This document shows positions 1 through 7,095 of a stretch of 9,006 nucleotides of DNA, piece after piece. Source of the stretch: an uncultured Prevotella sp. Lineage in GTDB: Bacteria > Bacteroidota > Bacteroidia > Bacteroidales > Bacteroidaceae. Both the position numbers and the translations under genes were made by a program. Position 1 is the stretch's first letter; each line of letters opens with the position of its first letter. Under the pieces are notes generated by a model. The model made no database searches, was not told the DNA's origin, and was given only the letters and a program-made list of their open reading frames with translations. The DNA is taken from positions 1 to 9,006 of the forward strand of contig CAAGGA010000150.1 of assembly GCA_900769275.1 (NCBI GenBank), in the 5' to 3' direction.

Positions 1-1985
1 CTTTCGCCACACTTACCGTTTACGATAGTGATAGTGCAACTCTTTTTCTTATCTGCATAAACAGCCTTGATAGTAACCTCATCACCCTGTGAACAGTCAG
101 GAATGATAAGATCTGGAGAACCTCCACCAAGCTGGATATAGCCATTGTTACCACCAGAGTTTGCTGCACCGCCAACACCAGTGTGGGCAGGAGTACCGAG
201 AAGAATGTCGTTGCCGTTGCTCATAGAGAAGAGGAGACCATCGGTGTTTGGTATAGGAGTAGCGCCCTCGAATGTAAGAGGAGCGTTTGTGAACGGTGAA
301 GTAACGCAATAACGTCCCTTAGAAGAAGCTGACCACTTAGAGTTGCCTGCGTCAATAGACTGTGCTATCAGTTCTGCAGTCTCCTGTGTCAGCGTGAACT
401 GCCACTCACGTGGAGTGTCGATACCAGGACCTGCTGTCACGAAAGTCAGCGGGAACAGTTCCTCGCCCTCTGCTGCTTCGGTGAAGAGTTCATCGTAGCC
501 TGTTACTTCTATGCTTGAGATAGAGAACTTATAGCTTTGGTTTTCCTCAAGAGGGAGATACTCTCCGAATACTAAAGATACTCCGCCATCGATGGTACCG
601 ATGAGTGTTACAGGAACAGTTTCGCCGTTCTCGCCAGTAGAGGCAAATGTTCCCTCAATGGTAACTTCCGTGCCTGCTTCGATGTTCTTTTTCTTTGGGA
701 AAGTGATGACGAGGCTTTCTGCCAGAGTGTTAATCTTTGCGCCCTCAGCGATAGAGTAAGATGGGTTACCGAGAACGATGTTCTTGTCAACGAATGCTTC
801 GTCCTTTACCTCAGCCTCTATATAATAAAGGTGACATCCCTTGGTGGCAACGATTTGCACATCCACGTATTCGTCATCGCCTTCAGGAATAGCATAAACC
901 TTTTCTGCGAAGTCTGTAGTAGTCTGTGCTGCTATTTCAGTACCATTAACGATGAGCTTGAAGCCTCGAGCGTCAGAAGTTCCTGTGGGGATGAGCTTGT
1001 GTGTCTCAACGCCGAGCTTGAGTTCTGAACCAGCCTTTACGTTAGGAACGATAATCTTTGTCGCTGTTCCCATAACCCAAATGTATGAAGCTCCGTGGTA
1101 AGGACCCCAGTTGTTGCCGTCGAGAGTCTGTGCATAGTTGAATGCAAGACCGAGGTTGTACTGTGCGAGACCCTCATGTCTAAGTCCCATAAGTTCCTTG
1201 ATGGCAACGTTTCCTGCTGTGAGGTCGCTGTTGGCGTCGAGCTTTGGCTCATTAATCCAGCGGATTTCGTTGCCTGTGATGTAGTTCTTGGAAGCAGACT
1301 CTGCAGCAGTCCAGTCAGCAGCACCGCAAACCTGCTCTACTGTAGCGGCAGAGAAAGCGGAGAAGTCCCACTTCTTGATGTTCTTGTCGCCCTCGTCGAT
1401 GACGAAAGAGAGGAACTCAATGCCAGGATTGGGGTCACCGGACAGACCTGTAGAAATCATCACTTCGCCGTCAGACACAACGTTTACCACGATGGTATAG
1501 AGTCCCCCCTCGACAGCACCCTCAGCATCTCTTCCGAGCACCTTAAAGGATGAGTAACCTTCTGCGTCAGAGGCATTCGTGATGGAGAAACCTCTGTCTG
1601 TGGCTGTGGCATTTGCAGACTGCGCCTTGATGGTAATCTGCTGTCCTGCCTTGAGTATTGGAAGAGTGATGGAAACCGCTTTACTGGCTCTGAGTTTGTT
1701 GCCATAGTATGTCAATGCATTGGTAGCACCGAAGTCTCCGAACTTAAGTCCGGCAAACTCCTTGATGACTACGTCGCCGGCAGTCAGATCACCTGTGAAC
1801 TTGACATTGGTAGTCCATGATTCTGGGTTGGCATTAGTAGTCCAATTAGTTTTGTCCGCAGTGAGAAGTTCACGCGTCTCATCGCTGACACCCTTTGTGA
1901 AGTCCCATGTCTTGCGGTCCTGTGCATTTGCATTGACGGCAAACATCAGCATCACAAGAGATAGAAGAGTAAAGATTTTCTTCAT
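1..1985 (-). CDS. Secreted modular beta-rich protein, 3' part cut by the window edge
   Basis: The frame is open from an ATG at 1985 to the left edge: 661 codons with no stop, so the C-terminus lies outside the window. Residues 1-21 form a classic signal peptide (MKKIFTLLSLVMLMF, then cleavage after ANA). Three related modules follow, starting at WDF (27-29), WDF (206-208) and WQF (528-530). The first two also share a DLTAG(D/N)V-IKE block (67-76 and 254-264). All three share a strand of the type I-(L/V/I)-P---(A/Q)G---(I/L/V)-(I/L) near 108-118, 311-323 and 627-638. Between modules 2 and 3 lies a separate beta-rich, Ig-like stretch (about 400-525). No catalytic motif is visible. Similar WDF-containing modules occur in Prevotella extracellular proteins, some attached to pectate-lyase-like domains, so an adhesion or glycan-binding role is inferred. 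A sorting signal or enzyme domain may lie in the missing part. Export is confident; specific function is not. Confidence 0.85.
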   Translation of the reverse strand, partial: MKKIFTLLSLVMLMFAVNANAQDRKTWDFTKGVSDETRELLTADKTNWTTNANPESWTTNVKFTGDLTAGDVVIKEFAGLKFGDFGATNALTYYGNKLRASKAVSITLPILKAGQQITIKAQSANATATDRGFSITNASDAEGYSSFKVLGRDAEGAVEGGLYTIVVNVVSDGEVMISTGLSGDPNPGIEFLSFVIDEGDKNIKKWDFSAFSAATVEQVCGAADWTAAESASKNYITGNEIRWINEPKLDANSDLTAGNVAIKELMGLRHEGLAQYNLGLAFNYAQTLDGNNWGPYHGASYIWVMGTATKIIVPNVKAGSELKLGVETHKLIPTGTSDARGFKLIVNGTEIAAQTTTDFAEKVYAIPEGDDEYVDVQIVATKGCHLYYIEAEVKDEAFVDKNIVLGNPSYSIAEGAKINTLAESLVITFPKKKNIEAGTEVTIEGTFASTGENGETVPVTLIGTIDGGVSLVFGEYLPLEENQSYKFSISSIEVTGYDELFTEAAEGEELFPLTFVTAGPGIDTPREWQFTLTQETAELIAQSIDAGNSKWSASSKGRYCVTSPFTNAPLTFEGATPIPNTDGLLFSMSNGNDILLGTPAHTGVGGAANSGGNNGYIQLGGGSPDLIIPDCSQGDEVTIKAVYADKKKSCTITIVNGKCGE

Positions 1986-2086
1986 GTCGTGGAATGTTTG
2001 TTTAGTGAATAATTATAATTAATAGATTTGATTGTCGGTTGAAGATGACAATGTTAACAACAAGTAAGAATGTAGTTAGTTTTGCG

Positions 2087-2117
2087 CAAAGTTACAAGAA
2101 AAAAAACAACTGACAAA
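2087..2117 (-). promoter_or_regulatory. Bacteroidota-type promoter of the secreted protein gene
   Basis: Read on the minus strand, TTTG (2117-2114) is followed after 19 bases by TAACTTTG (2094-2087). This matches the Bacteroidota sigma-factor consensus TTTG-N19-21-TAnnTTTG. Transcription would start near 2080, leaving a leader of about 95 bases, AT-rich and without a clear Shine-Dalgarno. The -33 box lies inside the stem of the upstream gene's terminator. Confidence 0.7.
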
Positions 2118-2141
2118 ATATTTGTCGATATTTTGTCAGTT
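2099..2141 (-). terminator. Rho-independent terminator after the CobW-like gene
   Basis: A perfect 14-bp inverted repeat pairs 2108-2121 with 2128-2141 around a 6-base loop (2122-2127). In the minus-strand direction the stem is followed by one G and then eight T (2106-2099). It sits about 78 bases beyond the stop codon of the gene at 2220-3509. Five T also follow the stem on the plus strand, so the hairpin could act in both directions, but no plus-strand gene reads into it. Confidence 0.8.
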
Positions 2142-2219
2142 TTTTTAGTAAAAATCAGAATTATTCGTGGGTGAACTCTATTATTATAGTTTTTTAAGGA
2201 ATCAAGATACCTATGACAG

Positions 2220-3509
2220 TCACAGGTTCTTGAGGTCAATAAGGCAGGCATCGAGTTCTGCCTTTATTGCTTTTCTGTCGAGATGCTGCCCGATAAACAC
2301 GAGTTTCTGCATACGGTCGCCATAAACATCGTCCCAGTCACGGAGGATGTCGGGGTTCTGCTCGATGAACTGCCTCAGTTCGTCTTCCGGCATTGTGGCG
2401 TACCATTGTCCTGCATTCTTGAGGCTTACCTGCTTGCCTGCCTGCTCAAAGACGTAGCAGAGGTGTGTCTGGTCAGCGAAATAGCAGAGACCTTTCGCAC
2501 GGATGACGTTCTTCGGCCAGCGGCGGGCGAGGAAATCGTCGAAGAGGGTGATGTCCATCGGGCGGCGGGCTACATAGACGTACGTGCCAATGCCGTACTC
2601 TTCTGCCTCGCCTGTCTCTTCGTTGTGGTGGCAATGTCCGCATGTGCAGCCTTCGGGATGCTCATGGTGATGATGCTCATGCTCGTGATGATGATGCTCA
2701 TGCTCCTCGTGGTCGTCATCATGTTCATGGTCATGATGGTGGTGATGGTGCTCCTCTTCCGTATCCATTTCGTCGAGATGCTTCTCCACTTCCTTTACCC
2801 ATGTGGCAGATGTGACCGTGGAATCGAAGTCGAACATACCGGTATTGAGGAGCTTTGTCAGCTCTACGTTGCCGTAATCGCATTCTATGATTTCTGCCTT
2901 GGCGTTGAGCGCACGTACGATTTCGCGTACGCGTCCCAGTTCTTCTTTGGAAACTTCCGACGCTTTGTTCAGCAGTACGATGTTGCAGAATTCTATTTGC
3001 TGTATGACAAGGTTCTCTATGTCGTCCTCATCAAGGTTTGTATTGAGGAGGTCGAGTCCTCCGTTGAACTCGTCACGCATCCGCATGGCATCTACTACGC
3101 TGACAATGCAGTCGATCTTCGCCATTCCGTTCTGCCAATACTTGCTTTCCATCTGCGGTATGGAGCATATTGTCTGCGCGATGGGCTGTGGTTCGCAGAT
3201 GCCGCTTGCTTCGATGACGAGGTAATCAAACTTCTGCATGGCGGTGATGTCGGCGATTTGCTCAACGAGGTCCATCTTGAGCGTGCAGCATATACATCCG
3301 TTCTGCAGGGCAACGAGTGAGTCATCTTTCTGATCCACTATGCCTCCTTTCTGTATGAGGTCGGCATCGATGTTCACTTCTCCTATGTCATTGACTATTA
3401 CTGCAAACTTTATTCCTCGCTCGTTGGAGAGGATTCTGTTGAGCAGTGTTGTCTTTCCGCTGCCTAAGTAGCCTGTCAGCAGCAGGACGGGTAGGGTGGG
3501 GTTTGGCAT
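2220..3509 (-). CDS. COG0523/CobW-family G3E GTPase with His-rich metal-binding segment (probable metallochaperone)
   Basis: This is a 429-residue P-loop GTPase of the COG0523 family, whose members insert or allocate zinc, cobalt or other metals to client proteins in the cytoplasm. Visible motifs are Walker A GYLGSGKTT (13-21), the family CxCC metal site in GCICC (71-75), a Walker B-like VVD (138-140) and the base-specificity NKAS (181-184). A low-complexity stretch rich in His, Asp and Glu (about 251-285) is followed by CTCGHCHH (288-295), and the CobW C-terminal domain spans about 306-424. The start at 3509 was chosen because MPNPTLPVLLLTGYLGSGKT is the normal family N-terminus and a purine-rich AAAGGAAAGG lies just upstream. 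The frame stays open to 3719, but that 70-residue extension crosses two hairpins and overlaps the upstream gene. It is probably co-transcribed with DUF1846. The exact subgroup and metal cannot be read from sequence; zinc is the most likely. Confidence 0.92.
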   Translation of the reverse strand: MPNPTLPVLLLTGYLGSGKTTLLNRILSNERGIKFAVIVNDIGEVNIDADLIQKGGIVDQKDDSLVALQNGCICCTLKMDLVEQIADITAMQKFDYLVIEASGICEPQPIAQTICSIPQMESKYWQNGMAKIDCIVSVVDAMRMRDEFNGGLDLLNTNLDEDDIENLVIQQIEFCNIVLLNKASEVSKEELGRVREIVRALNAKAEIIECDYGNVELTKLLNTGMFDFDSTVTSATWVKEVEKHLDEMDTEEEHHHHHHDHEHDDDHEEHEHHHHEHEHHHHEHPEGCTCGHCHHNEETGEAEEYGIGTYVYVARRPMDITLFDDFLARRWPKNVIRAKGLCYFADQTHLCYVFEQAGKQVSLKNAGQWYATMPEDELRQFIEQNPDILRDWDDVYGDRMQKLVFIGQHLDRKAIKAELDACLIDLKNL

Positions 3510-3538
3510 ATTTTTTTCCTTTCCTTTCTTTTTTTTAT

Positions 3539-3564
3539 GTTCTTCGACCTGGTCGAAGAATACC
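3539..3564. repeat. Palindromic hairpin element, copy A
   Basis: The core TTCGACCTGGTCGAA (3543-3557) is a 7-bp inverted repeat around a single central T. The arms extend with TTC (3540-3542) and GAA (3558-3560) to 10 bp. It lies between the DUF1846 stop and the CobW-like start, with T-runs on both sides on the plus strand (3529-3536 and 3571-3579). Copy B repeats all 26 bases with one mismatch, 41 bases downstream. Both strands could fold as a hairpin with a 3-5 base loop. Confidence 0.85.
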
Positions 3565-3579
3565 AGATCCTTTTTTTTT

Positions 3580-3605
3580 GTTCTTCGATCTGGTCGAAGA
3601 ATACC
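3580..3605. repeat. Palindromic hairpin element, copy B
   Basis: This is a direct repeat of copy A that differs only at 3589, where C becomes T so the core reads TTCGATCTGGTCGAA. In plus-sense RNA that change leaves a G-U pair; in minus-sense RNA, the sense of the flanking genes, it leaves an A-C mismatch. The change also makes GATCTGGT (3587-3594) complementary to ACCAGATC (3562-3569) in the spacer between the copies, offering an alternative fold. Copy B ends 14 bases from the DUF1846 stop codon. Confidence 0.85.
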
Positions 3606-3619
3606 GGTTCTTTTTGTGG

Positions 3620-5083
3620 TTACTTTTTTCTTATGGGCTCGCATGAGAGACCTATGCCGAGTTTCTTGAAGATTTTGCGATCCACTTCGCTCAGCATCAC
3701 CGTGGAATGTACCTGACAACCGCGGAGGTTAGGCAGCTGTTCCAATGCTTTCCGGCAGTTTTCGTTGCTGTCACTGAGTACGGAGAGGGCTACGAGAACT
3801 TCGTCCGTGTGCAGTCTCGGGTTCTTTCCTCCGAGGTATTCTATCTTCGTTTTCTGTATTGGCTCTATCATGCTCTGTGGTATGAGCTTGAGGTCGTGGT
3901 CGATGCCTGCAAGGAACTTGGTGGCGTTGAGGAGCAGTGCGGCAGAGCAGCCGAGGAGTTCTGAGGAGTTGGAGCAGATGATGCTTCCGTCACTCAGCTC
4001 GATTGCAGCGGAGGTATGTCCGCTGTTCTTCTGCCTTTCCTTTGCCGCTACGGTGCAGCATCGTGTGTCGGTGGTGATTTTAGCCTGATTGAAGAGCAGT
4101 TGTATCTTCTGTATCTCGGCCTGGTTGCTTGCTCCGTCCGCCTGCTTGTTGGTGGCATCGTAGTATCGTCTTACGATTTCTTCTTTCGAAGCCTGACAGC
4201 ATACGTCGTCGTCGGATATGCAGAAGCCTACCATATTGACTCCCATGTCGGTAGGAGACTTATACGGGTTCTCTCCGTATATTCCTTCGAAGAGGGCATT
4301 GAGCACGGGGAATATCTCTATGTCGCGGTTGTAGTTGATTGCCACCTTGCCGTAGGCATCGAAGTGGAAGGGGTCAATCATGTTGATGTCGTTAAGGTCT
4401 GCCGTTGCCGCCTCGTATGCAATGTTTACCGGATGCTTGAGCGGAAGATTCCATACGGGGAATGTCTCGAACTTGGCATAGCCTGCCCGTACACCTCTTT
4501 TATTCTCATTATATAGCTGTGAGAGGCATACCGCCATCTTTCCTGACCCCGGTCCGGGGGCGGTGACGATGACAAGCGGGCGTTCTGTCTCCACATAGTC
4601 GTTCTTTCCGAATCCGTCATCCGAGGCAATGAGCTGCACGTTGTGGGGATAGCCGTCGATAAGGTAATGGAAATACGACTTTATTCCCATGTTCTTCAGT
4701 CGCTTGCTGTAGGTCTCGGCAGAGGGTTGCCCGTTGTAATGCGTAATGACTACGGAGCCGACAAAGAATCCTCTGCCCTGAAACTCGTTGCGCAGACGCA
4801 GCACATCCTCGTCGTACGTGATGCCAAGGTCGCCACGTACCTTGTTGCGCTCGATGTCTTCCGCACTGATTACGATGACTATCTCTATGCTGTCAGCCAG
4901 CTGTGCAAACATCCTGAGTTTTGAGTCAGGTCGGAAACCGGGCAGTACGCGGCTTGCATGGTGGTCGTCGAAGAGCTTTCCACCGAGTTCGAGGTATAGT
5001 TTTCCGTCAAACTGTGCTATGCGTTCCCTGATGTGTTCCGACTGGATACGGCAGTATTTTTCGTTGTCAAATCCTATTCTCAT
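3620..5083 (-). CDS. DUF1846 family protein, function unknown
   Basis: This 487-residue soluble protein matches the DUF1846 family, which is usually close to 500 residues, so it looks full length. The N-terminus MRIGFDNEKYCRIQSEHIRE is typical. A glycine-rich, P-loop-like APGPGSGKM (175-183) precedes the helix CLSQLY, suggesting nucleotide or phosphate binding. Other recognisable family stretches are TYSKRLKNMGIKSYFHYLID (124-143), the region around DPFHFDAYG (237-245) and IELSDGSII with SSELLGCSAALLLNA (361-387). Structures exist for the family, but to my knowledge no reaction is established. Two Cys-Cys pairs (295-296 and 342-343) are worth noting beside a metallochaperone, though whether they are conserved cannot be judged here. 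There is no signal peptide or membrane segment. The start at 5083 fits the family N-terminus and follows a TAATTTTG promoter box. It lies 110 bases upstream of the CobW-like gene on the same strand and no strong terminator separates them, so an operon is likely. Confidence 0.88.
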   Translation of the reverse strand: MRIGFDNEKYCRIQSEHIRERIAQFDGKLYLELGGKLFDDHHASRVLPGFRPDSKLRMFAQLADSIEIVIVISAEDIERNKVRGDLGITYDEDVLRLRNEFQGRGFFVGSVVITHYNGQPSAETYSKRLKNMGIKSYFHYLIDGYPHNVQLIASDDGFGKNDYVETERPLVIVTAPGPGSGKMAVCLSQLYNENKRGVRAGYAKFETFPVWNLPLKHPVNIAYEAATADLNDINMIDPFHFDAYGKVAINYNRDIEIFPVLNALFEGIYGENPYKSPTDMGVNMVGFCISDDDVCCQASKEEIVRRYYDATNKQADGASNQAEIQKIQLLFNQAKITTDTRCCTVAAKERQKNSGHTSAAIELSDGSIICSNSSELLGCSAALLLNATKFLAGIDHDLKLIPQSMIEPIQKTKIEYLGGKNPRLHTDEVLVALSVLSDSNENCRKALEQLPNLRGCQVHSTVMLSEVDRKIFKKLGIGLSCEPIRKK

Positions 5084-5128
5084 TGCTGTTTATGATGAAA
5101 TGTAACGTTATTTTTGTAAAATATTCGG

Positions 5129-5136
5129 CAAAATTA
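5129..5136 (-). promoter_or_regulatory. Probable -7 box for DUF1846 and the CobW-like gene
   Basis: On the minus strand TAATTTTG (5136-5129) fits TAnnTTTG, about 46 bases upstream of the DUF1846 start. No clear TTTG lies 19-21 bases further upstream, so the -33 element is weak or absent. It lies back to back with the ettA promoter box, only 22 bases away. Confidence 0.5.
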
Positions 5137-5158
5137 CAAAATTTTCATGTAAATTCCT

Positions 5159-5166
5159 TATCTTTG
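5159..5166 (+). promoter_or_regulatory. Probable -7 box for ettA
   Basis: TATCTTTG is an excellent match to the Bacteroidota -7 consensus TAnnTTTG and is followed by CA, as is common. No good TTTG is found at the -33 position. Transcription starting near 5173 would give an ettA leader of about 150 bases, longer than usual. Confidence 0.6.
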
Positions 5167-5173
5167 CAAAGAA

Positions 5174-5323
5174 AAAATCGGTTTGGGTGTTTTGTTGCTT
5201 TGTCGTTTGGTTGTTCGGCCGTCAGGTTGGCAGCAGTGTCAACAGTGCCGGACACCACCCACGGGACAGCAGGACGACAAGGTCACGAATCCACCAAATC
5301 AGGAAACTACAAAACGACAATAA
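5174..5323 (+). other. Long 5' leader of ettA with possible alternative base pairing
   Basis: No ATG occurs in this stretch before the ettA start. The first part is T/G-rich and the last part A/C-rich. TTGTCGTTT (5200-5208) is perfectly complementary to AAACGACAA (5312-5320), which sits just before the start codon; seven of its bases also match ACGACAA at 5274-5280. A small GTGTC/GACAC hairpin (5236-5240 with 5251-5255) lies between them. The folding is inferred from complementarity only. Confidence 0.35.
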
Positions 5324-7021
5324 ATGGCTACGACAGACGACAAGAAAATCATTTTTTCCATGGTGGGAGTGTCAAAGACCATCCCCCAGAACCAGAAACA
5401 GGTGCTGAAGAACATATATCTGAGTTTCTTCTACGGTGCAAAGATAGGCATCATCGGTCTCAACGGTGCCGGTAAGTCCACTCTCATGAAGATTATCGCT
5501 GGCATAGACGACAAGTATCAGGGTGAGGTGGTATGGAGTCCCGGCTACACGGTAGGCTATCTGGAGCAGGATCCGAAGCTTGATGCCTCAAAGACGGTGA
5601 AGGAAAACGTGATGGAGGGAGTGCAGCATATCTATGATGCCATCAACGAATACAACGAGATAAACGAGAAGTTCTCCCTCCCCGAATACTACGAAGACCC
5701 TGACAAGATGGACAAGCTGTTCCAGCGTCAGGGAGAAGTGCAGGACATCATTGACGCTACTGACGCCTGGAACATCGACTCCAAGCTCGACCGCGCGATG
5801 GATGCCCTGCATTGTCCTCCCGGTGACTGGAAAGTAGATACGCTTTCCGGAGGCGAACGCCGCCGCGTGGCTCTCTGCCGCCTGCTCCTTCAGAAGCCCG
5901 ACGTGCTGCTCCTTGACGAGCCTACCAACCATCTTGATGCCGAGTCCATCGACTGGCTGGAGCAGCATCTGCAGCAGTATGAGGGCACGGTCATAGCCGT
6001 CACCCACGACCGATACTTCCTCGATGACGTAAGCGAATGGATTCTGGAGCTTGACCGTGGCGAGGGCATACCGTGGAAGGGCAACTATTCCTCTTGGCTG
6101 GAGCAGAAGACCAAGCGCATGGAGCAGGAGGAAAAGGTGGCAAGCAAGCGCCGCAAGACTCTGGAGAGAGAGCTGGAGTGGGTGCGTATGGCTCCCAAGG
6201 CGCGTCAGGCTAAGGGTAAAGCCCGTCTCAACGCATACGATGCCATGCTCAATCAGGAGCAGAAAGAGCGCGAGGAGAAACTGGAGATATACATCCCCAA
6301 CGGTCCCCGTCTCGGCAACAAGGTGCTGGAGGCGCATGACGTATGCAAGTCGTTCGGCGACAAGGTGCTCTTCAAGAACCTCAACTTCATGCTTCCGCCT
6401 AACGGCATCGTGGGAATCATAGGTCCGAACGGTGCGGGAAAGACGACGCTCTTCCGCATTATCATGGGTCTTGAGACGGCAGACTCCGGCACTTTCGAGC
6501 GTGGCGAGACGGTGAAGATGGCGTATGTGGATCAGCAACACAGGGATATTCAGCCGGAAAAGAGCGTCTATGACGTGGTAAGTGGCGGCAACGAACTGAT
6601 ACGCATGGGCGGCAGGGACGTGAATGTCCGCGCCTATCTCTCGCGTTTCAATTTCTCCGGTGCCGACCAAGAGAAGAAATGCGGCGTGCTGTCGGGCGGT
6701 GAGCGCAACCGTCTCCATCTTGCCATGGCGTTGAAAGAGGAGGGCAACGTGCTTCTTCTCGACGAGCCGACCAACGATATAGACGTCAATACATTGCGTG
6801 CCCTTGAGGAAGGACTGGAGCAGTTTGCCGGATGTGCCGTGGTAATCAGCCATGACCGCTGGTTCCTTGACCGTATCTGCACCCATATCCTCGCCTTTGA
6901 GGGTGACGGCAACGTCTTCTTCTTCGAGGGTTCATATACTGATTACGAAATCAACAAGGCGATGCGCCTCGGCACGGATGAGATAAAGCGTCCGCGATAC
7001 AGGAAACTGATGGCGGATTAG
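5324..7021 (+). CDS. ettA: Energy-dependent translational throttle protein EttA (ABC-F ATPase)
   Basis: EttA is a cytoplasmic ABC-F protein that binds the ribosomal E site and gates the first steps of elongation according to ATP/ADP level. The 565-residue length is close to the 555 of the E. coli protein. Domain 1 has Walker A GLNGAGKST (45-53), signature LSGGE (174-178), Walker B LLLDEPTNHLD (195-205) with catalytic Glu199, and H-loop His228. An arm-like insertion lies at about 95-140. The charged interdomain linker (about 245-325), rich in Lys, Arg and Glu, contacts tRNA in the family. Domain 2 has GPNGAGKTT (367-375), LSGGE (456-460), LLLDEPTNDID (477-487) with Glu481, and His510. The C-terminus SHDRWFLDRICTHILAFEG followed by RPRYRKLM is diagnostic of EttA rather than an antibiotic-resistance ABC-F. 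All ATPase residues are present. The start MATTDDKKIIFSMVGVSK is typical of Bacteroidales homologues. It is transcribed divergently from DUF1846. Confidence 0.95.
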   Translation: MATTDDKKIIFSMVGVSKTIPQNQKQVLKNIYLSFFYGAKIGIIGLNGAGKSTLMKIIAGIDDKYQGEVVWSPGYTVGYLEQDPKLDASKTVKENVMEGVQHIYDAINEYNEINEKFSLPEYYEDPDKMDKLFQRQGEVQDIIDATDAWNIDSKLDRAMDALHCPPGDWKVDTLSGGERRRVALCRLLLQKPDVLLLDEPTNHLDAESIDWLEQHLQQYEGTVIAVTHDRYFLDDVSEWILELDRGEGIPWKGNYSSWLEQKTKRMEQEEKVASKRRKTLERELEWVRMAPKARQAKGKARLNAYDAMLNQEQKEREEKLEIYIPNGPRLGNKVLEAHDVCKSFGDKVLFKNLNFMLPPNGIVGIIGPNGAGKTTLFRIIMGLETADSGTFERGETVKMAYVDQQHRDIQPEKSVYDVVSGGNELIRMGGRDVNVRAYLSRFNFSGADQEKKCGVLSGGERNRLHLAMALKEEGNVLLLDEPTNDIDVNTLRALEEGLEQFAGCAVVISHDRWFLDRICTHILAFEGDGNVFFFEGSYTDYEINKAMRLGTDEIKRPRYRKLMAD

Positions 7022-7066
7022 TACTGTTTCCCTTTCCGCTGTTCTGCGGTCATGTGATTTTTACGG

Positions 7067-7095
7067 AGGTTTCAGAGGGGCTGTATGTGAAACCT
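7067..7095 (+). other. Hairpin in the ettA-transporter intergenic region
   Basis: AGGTTTCA (7067-7074) pairs perfectly with TGAAACCT (7088-7095) around a 13-base loop. No T-run follows, so it is not a standard rho-independent terminator. It lies 45 bases after the ettA stop and about 70 before the next start, so it could be an RNA-processing or stability element, or chance. No TAnnTTTG box was found between the two genes. Confidence 0.4.

Noticed and set aside
1095..1553. A 152-codon plus-strand open frame
   Set aside because: It is antisense to the secreted protein, whose minus-strand frame is open across 661 codons with a signal peptide and repeats.
2283..3320. A 345-codon plus-strand open frame
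   Set aside because: It lies antisense to the CobW-like gene; its Met/Val-rich hydrophobic run is the complement of the His-rich codons. No family resemblance was seen.
3510..3719. A 70-residue N-terminal extension of the CobW-like protein
   Set aside because: The frame is open, but it encodes Lys/Arg-rich sequence read through two hairpins and overlaps the end of DUF1846 in another frame. The family N-terminus begins at 3509.
5588..6886. A 432-codon minus-strand open frame
   Set aside because: It is antisense to the well-supported ettA gene and reads as the complement of ABC-F motifs.
5324..7021. Antibiotic-resistance ABC-F gene with leader control
   Set aside because: The length and the C-terminal motifs are those of housekeeping EttA.
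7036..7049. CCGC/GCGG hairpin just after ettA as a terminator
   Set aside because: The stem is only four base pairs and no T-run follows immediately.
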